Below are positions 5,904-8,457 of a DNA stretch of 8,457 nt, one piece after another (within the stretch, counting starts at the first letter, position 1; each line of letters begins with the position of its first letter). The notes under the pieces were generated by a model that saw nothing but the letters and a program-made list of their open reading frames with translations, was not told the origin of the DNA and did not search any database. Location: the NCBI GenBank assembly GCA_903970295.1, contig CAJCHQ010000500.1, forward strand, positions 1 to 8,457, read 5' to 3'. Source of the stretch: Bryobacterales bacterium. GTDB taxonomy: Bacteria; Cyanobacteriota; Vampirovibrionia; Obscuribacterales; Obscuribacteraceae. Made by a program: the position numbers and the translations under genes.

Positions 5904-6764
5904 ATGTCGAGATCCTCCGCTAAGAAAATTGAAGCCAATCCCGGGCAAGTAGACCAGCCGGTCAAATCGACCAGGCGTTTACCGATTTATTGGGAGACTG
6001 TGACGATGTTTTTGGTCTCGGCCTGCGTCGTCTTCGTCATCTTTTTGTTAGTGGCAATTTTCTCATCATCGAGCAAGGAGCAGAAACAATCTTTAACCAG
6101 GCTTTCGATCAAATTCGAGCCCCAAAAAATCGCTGATGCTACGGCGTTGCGTGGACAGATCTCATCGCCTGAAGCTGTCAGCATGATTGCTATTTTTCTT
6201 CAGCCAGACAAGACGACCTTGCTTTTACCGGAATTGAAAGATGTGGGTGGGCATGTACGGCACGAAACGGCATCAATCGGGCTGCAACCCGAGTTGTTGC
6301 AGGCAGCTAAGGACGGGCAAGGGCGATTGCTCCTGGCCGCGGTTAAACCGGATGCTCAGATTTTGTCTAAAGAGGATCTAGTTGCCGGTGATCCAACTGC
6401 TGCACCTCTGGTTGCAGACGGCAAAAAGCTTTTGGGCAAGTTACAAGATCTGCAAAAAGACGGACAGGCGATTTATCAGGAGATTGTTTTGCCTGATGAG
6501 AAGGTCGCTTTCATGCCGCCGCCGCCTCCTCCTCCGCCGCCACCCAAGCCGACCCCGATCGAGCGCAAGCCACGCTCGACATCAACCTCGTCGAAAACAG
6601 CCGCCAGCCGGCCTGCATCCAATCGCAAGGCGGTTACCCAATTGCAAAGAATCGAAGCCACCGATGATACTGATTATTCAGGCAGCCAGGCAGCTGGCGG
6701 AAATCAGGCAATGCAGGGACAAAAGCTTCAGGGACAACGAATTCAGGGACAACGAATGCGTTGA
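5904..6764 (+). CDS. Single-pass membrane protein with polyproline tract and Gln-Gly repeat tail
   Basis: A 286-residue protein I do not recognise. Residues 1-30 are hydrophilic and basic, a transmembrane helix spans about 31-53 (MFLVSACVVFVIFLLVAIF), and a region of about 150 residues (54-200) with mixed hydrophobic and charged stretches could fold outside the membrane. Ten consecutive prolines follow at 205-214, then a basic Ser/Thr/Arg-rich stretch (215-245) and a C-terminal tail ending in GQKLQ-GQRIQ-GQRMR. Positive residues before the helix suggest N-inside topology with the large part outside. The layout of anchor, folded part, proline-rich rigid section and basic tail recalls envelope-spanning proteins of the TonB type, but the tail is not a TonB C-terminal domain. 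The ATG at 5904 has only a weak GGAA upstream. It heads the plus-strand block and is followed 100 bases later by the secreted DUF4384 protein. Confidence 0.7.
   Translation: MSRSSAKKIEANPGQVDQPVKSTRRLPIYWETVTMFLVSACVVFVIFLLVAIFSSSSKEQKQSLTRLSIKFEPQKIADATALRGQISSPEAVSMIAIFLQPDKTTLLLPELKDVGGHVRHETASIGLQPELLQAAKDGQGRLLLAAVKPDAQILSKEDLVAGDPTAAPLVADGKKLLGKLQDLQKDGQAIYQEIVLPDEKVAFMPPPPPPPPPPKPTPIERKPRSTSTSSKTAASRPASNRKAVTQLQRIEATDDTDYSGSQAAGGNQAMQGQKLQGQRIQGQRMR
6516..6545 (+). repeat. Ten-codon polyproline tract
   Basis: Ten proline codons in a row (mostly CCG, with CCT and CCA/CCC) encode residues 205-214 of the membrane protein. Runs this long usually need elongation factor P for translation and form a stiff polyproline II rod. 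The codons are mixed, so selection on the protein rather than simple slippage probably keeps the tract. Confidence 0.85.
6714..6758 (+). repeat. Three 15-bp tandem repeats at the 3' end of the polyproline gene
   Basis: Units at 6714-6728, 6729-6743 and 6744-6758 all begin CAGGGACAA. The second and third differ only at the last base, so the duplication is recent. They encode the Q-G-Q-K/R-x pentapeptide ladder just before the stop codon. Confidence 0.85.
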
Positions 6765-6864
6765 ATTTCGGATTTTCGAGATCACTGCCTAAAATCTGGA
6801 ATTTGCCAGTATGAGAATATGTGGACATCACTTTGAGTTCGGTTGGTTCAGTGAGGAGAGAAAA
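6765..6864 (+). promoter_or_regulatory. Spacer before the DUF4384 gene with a weak -10-like box
   Basis: These 100 bases hold a TAAAAT at 6790-6795 (five of six -10 bases) without a good -35, and end in a strong ribosome binding site. An in-frame ATG at 6811 extends the reading frame by 18 codons but would spoil the signal peptide and has no Shine-Dalgarno match, so I leave it out of the gene. The DUF4384 gene may be read from the upstream gene or from its own promoter. Confidence 0.3.
6853..6858 (+). promoter_or_regulatory. Ribosome binding site deciding the start of the DUF4384 gene
   Basis: GAGGAG six bases before the ATG at 6865. This near-perfect site selects that start over the in-frame ATG at 6811. 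Confidence 0.8.
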
Positions 6865-7809
6865 ATGAGACCTTTAGCAGGATGGCTAACCGCATTATCT
6901 TTAATGTGCAATTTAACGCTGCCGGTGAATGCCGAAGCAGATGGCGCCAAAGGTCTTTTCTACGAGCAGTTGGAACACCCGACAGCTCAAATGAATACGG
7001 GCGTCCAGTATTGGATCGAATTACTCCGCGATGGCGTCACTACTGAAGCAAATAACAAGAGTCAATTCCAGTCTGGCGATAAAATTCGCTTTCATGTCAA
7101 ACCAAATATCGACGGCTTTGCTTACATTCTTCTCAAAAGCGGCAGTCGCGGTGAGCAGGCTCAGCTATTCCCGATTGCGAGCAGAAAAGAAAATAATCAA
7201 ATTAACCGTGGTGAGGAAATCATTCTACCCTCGGATGGTGTGCTCACATTTGATTCCAATCCGGGAACGGAAAAGCTCAGTTTGATCATTTCGCGGAAGA
7301 AAATCGACACCGAGGCGTATATGTCCAAGGACAGCTCCCCACCCAGAATCGCGATGAGTTCCTCGGGCAGCAAGGATTTGATTCCTAACCAGGTATTGGT
7401 TTCATATATATCCACAACCACTGCGCCCATGAGTGCACCATCTAGAGTCGAGACTAAGACGGGTTCGGGCAAAAATCAGACCCCTGAGGCGAAAACTCCA
7501 CCGCGTCGCGGTGCCAAAATGGTCAGTCTGAAAGCGCTTTCGGAATCGCATGCAGACACCCACTCAGACACACCGAAAATCGCCTCTGCGCCAGCTTCTA
7601 CGGTCAAGACCGAGACGGAGACAACGGCCGCGCCTCCCACTAAAGTTGATAACCGACACAAAGTTGCGACGGGCAAGTCCGCGCAGCCAGCCCCCAGGAA
7701 AGCGGTAGCACATGTCAAGCCTGTCGCGGCGACAAAAAGTGTGGTCACAGTTGTAAATACCGATCCCAGCGCAGTATTCGCTGCCGATATTTCACTAGAG
7801 CATATTTAA
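6865..7809 (+). CDS. Secreted DUF4384-domain protein with disordered C-terminal tail
   Basis: A 314-residue protein. Residues 1-23 form a clear signal peptide: MRPLAGW, a hydrophobic core (LTALSLMCNLTLPV) and a likely cleavage after VNA. Residues about 48-145 match the DUF4384 pattern: FQSGDKIRFHVKPNIDGFAY, then LFP, an N-x-INRGEEIILP segment, and NPGTEKLSLIIS. DUF4384 is a beta-rich domain of unknown activity found in exported or membrane proteins, sometimes beside kinases or caspase-like peptidases. Residues about 184-295 are Thr/Ala/Pro/Lys-rich and look disordered. The last about 20 residues (VVTVVNTDPSAVFAADISLE) are more ordered in composition and may be a docking peptide (inference). 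A Cys at 15 lies inside the signal core and does not look like a lipobox. It follows the polyproline membrane protein and precedes the DUF4388 protein on the same strand. Confidence 0.8.
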   Translation: MRPLAGWLTALSLMCNLTLPVNAEADGAKGLFYEQLEHPTAQMNTGVQYWIELLRDGVTTEANNKSQFQSGDKIRFHVKPNIDGFAYILLKSGSRGEQAQLFPIASRKENNQINRGEEIILPSDGVLTFDSNPGTEKLSLIISRKKIDTEAYMSKDSSPPRIAMSSSGSKDLIPNQVLVSYISTTTAPMSAPSRVETKTGSGKNQTPEAKTPPRRGAKMVSLKALSESHADTHSDTPKIASAPASTVKTETETTAAPPTKVDNRHKVATGKSAQPAPRKAVAHVKPVAATKSVVTVVNTDPSAVFAADISLEHI

Positions 7810-7825
7810 AGACCGGGAAGCACAC

Positions 7826-7831
7826 TATACT
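7826..7831 (+). promoter_or_regulatory. Candidate -10 box before the DUF4388 gene
   Basis: TATACT, five of six -10 bases, lies in the 64-base gap after the DUF4384 stop and 42 bases before the ATG at 7874. The -35 position falls over the end of the DUF4384 gene and has no consensus match. Read-through from upstream is equally possible. Confidence 0.2.
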
Positions 7832-7873
7832 GTAGACTCCGGGCGGCTGGAGCTCTCAGTAGATTTCCTGTAG

Positions 7874-8457
7874 ATGGCAGATAACCCAAATAGTTTAGGA
7901 GCACTCGCAGGCGGCATTGCCTCGATTTACGATCGCACGGCTCTCGGCAATGACCCCATATGCAGTGCCTGGTTGATCGGCGATCGCAAGGCCGCAACCA
8001 TTGCCAGCAGCCTGATTCCGTTCAGCGACCATTTGAACGCGCTCAAGCTAAGCTTTTTCAAAGCCGGTAAAGAATGCGGTGTCAAGGCGATCCATTTTCA
8101 CCCGCTTTATAATTTGCGGCTGGCCAAAGACAGCCTGGCCCGAGGCATTCTAGCCGATTCTCCTGAAACTGCTCTGCAAAAATTCAACTGCGCTGTTTTG
8201 ACTTTGACTGATACGCTTGCAGAAATCACTCCTGCCGACGTGGAGCGTGTGACCAAATCCCTGCGCTCTGCCCAGACCGTGCAGCCGGAAGGCTTCACCG
8301 GATCGCTGAAAGAGATCGAATTGCCCCTGGTTTTGCAAACGGTCAATAACGCCAAGCGGGAGGGCATTCTATACATTTGCGATGATTTGAACCGACCGCT
8401 AGCCCAGGTGTTTTGCCAATCCGGGCGGGTGCTTTCGGCAAGATTCAAAAATTTGCT
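7874..8457 (+). CDS. DUF4388 (PATAN) protein with degenerate trypsin-like N-terminus, C-terminus cut off
   Basis: An open frame of 194 codons runs off the right edge. An in-frame TAG directly precedes the ATG at 7874, so this is the first possible ATG; there is no clear Shine-Dalgarno site. Residues about 140-194 match the start of DUF4388/PATAN: F-x-GSLKEIELPLVLQTV, then REGILYI, and a later QVFCQSGRVLSARF. In this family the domain is linked to two-component and kinase signalling. Residues about 28-80 resemble the first beta-barrel of trypsin-like peptidases (CSAWLIGDRKAATIASSL, then HFHPLYN), but the position of the catalytic His holds Ser and that of Asp holds Asn, so it would be inactive if related. 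There is no signal peptide or membrane segment, so it is probably cytosolic. The DUF4388 call is fairly firm; the protease-like call is tentative. Confidence 0.75.
   Translation, partial: MADNPNSLGALAGGIASIYDRTALGNDPICSAWLIGDRKAATIASSLIPFSDHLNALKLSFFKAGKECGVKAIHFHPLYNLRLAKDSLARGILADSPETALQKFNCAVLTLTDTLAEITPADVERVTKSLRSAQTVQPEGFTGSLKEIELPLVLQTVNNAKREGILYICDDLNRPLAQVFCQSGRVLSARFKNL

Noticed and set aside
6811..6864. Upstream ATG giving the DUF4384 protein 18 more residues
   Set aside because: No ribosome binding site; the extension would bury the signal peptide, while the ATG at 6865 has GAGGAG at ideal spacing.
7476..7748. 90-codon minus-strand frame with hydrophobic Val/Ala-rich product
   Set aside because: It is the complement of the Thr/Ala/Pro-rich tail of the DUF4384 protein; such tails produce Val/Gly-rich antisense frames.
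7810..7873. Terminator between the DUF4384 and DUF4388 genes
   Set aside because: Short GC-rich palindromic words are present, but no stable stem followed by a T-run on either strand.
7980..7987. GCGATCGC, the cyanobacterial HIP1 octamer
   Set aside because: I noticed only one copy in the window, which is compatible with chance, so it is not evidence for a cyanobacterium.
8107..8448. 113-codon minus-strand frame at the right end
   Set aside because: Antisense to the DUF4388 gene, whose domain pattern is clear.
1..8457. CRISPR array, tRNA or rRNA gene, insertion sequence or integrase
   Set aside because: No regularly spaced repeats, no cloverleaf or rRNA-like stretch, and no transposase or integrase motif were seen on either strand.

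Overview
The window comes from a bacterium of about 50% GC (estimated by eye). It is densely coded, with mixed ATG/GTG starts and many weak ribosome binding sites. A Hanks-type Ser/Thr kinase with N-terminal zinc ribbons, TadE/TadG-like envelope proteins, a PEGA-like membrane protein, DUF4384 and DUF4388 (PATAN) together suggest a large-genome environmental lineage. A Melainabacteria/Obscuribacterales-like member of the cyanobacterial sister group would fit, as would Acidobacteria-, Planctomycetes- or Myxococcota-like lineages. This is inference only: no rRNA, tRNA or ribosomal protein gene is present to settle it.

Layout: two divergent gene blocks leave a 236-base intergenic region (5668-5903). 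The left block (about 1-5667) is read entirely on the minus strand. In order of transcription it holds a zinc-ribbon/one-TM/PEGA-like membrane protein, a cytosolic zinc-ribbon Ser/Thr kinase, a possible 43-codon small ORF, two TadE-like pseudopilins, a TadG-like protein and an exported protein cut by the left edge. Gaps are short (9, 19, 48 and 91 bases), and one 124-base gap is bridged by the small ORF, so a single operon is likely. The right block (5904-8457) is read on the plus strand. It holds a one-TM protein with a ten-proline tract and a Gln-Gly repeat tail, a secreted DUF4384 protein, and a partial protein combining a degenerate protease-like N-terminus with a DUF4388 domain.

How it may work together (inference): the kinase and its membrane-bound zinc-ribbon neighbour look like a signalling pair. 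They are transcribed with three Tad-type membrane-anchored envelope proteins but without the Tad motor (TadA), platform (TadB/C), secretin or prepilin peptidase. The left block could therefore be a kinase-controlled accessory pseudopilin set that borrows a Tad machine encoded elsewhere. The right block adds cell-envelope and signalling proteins of unknown role. No mobile element, CRISPR array, RNA gene or convincing terminator was seen.
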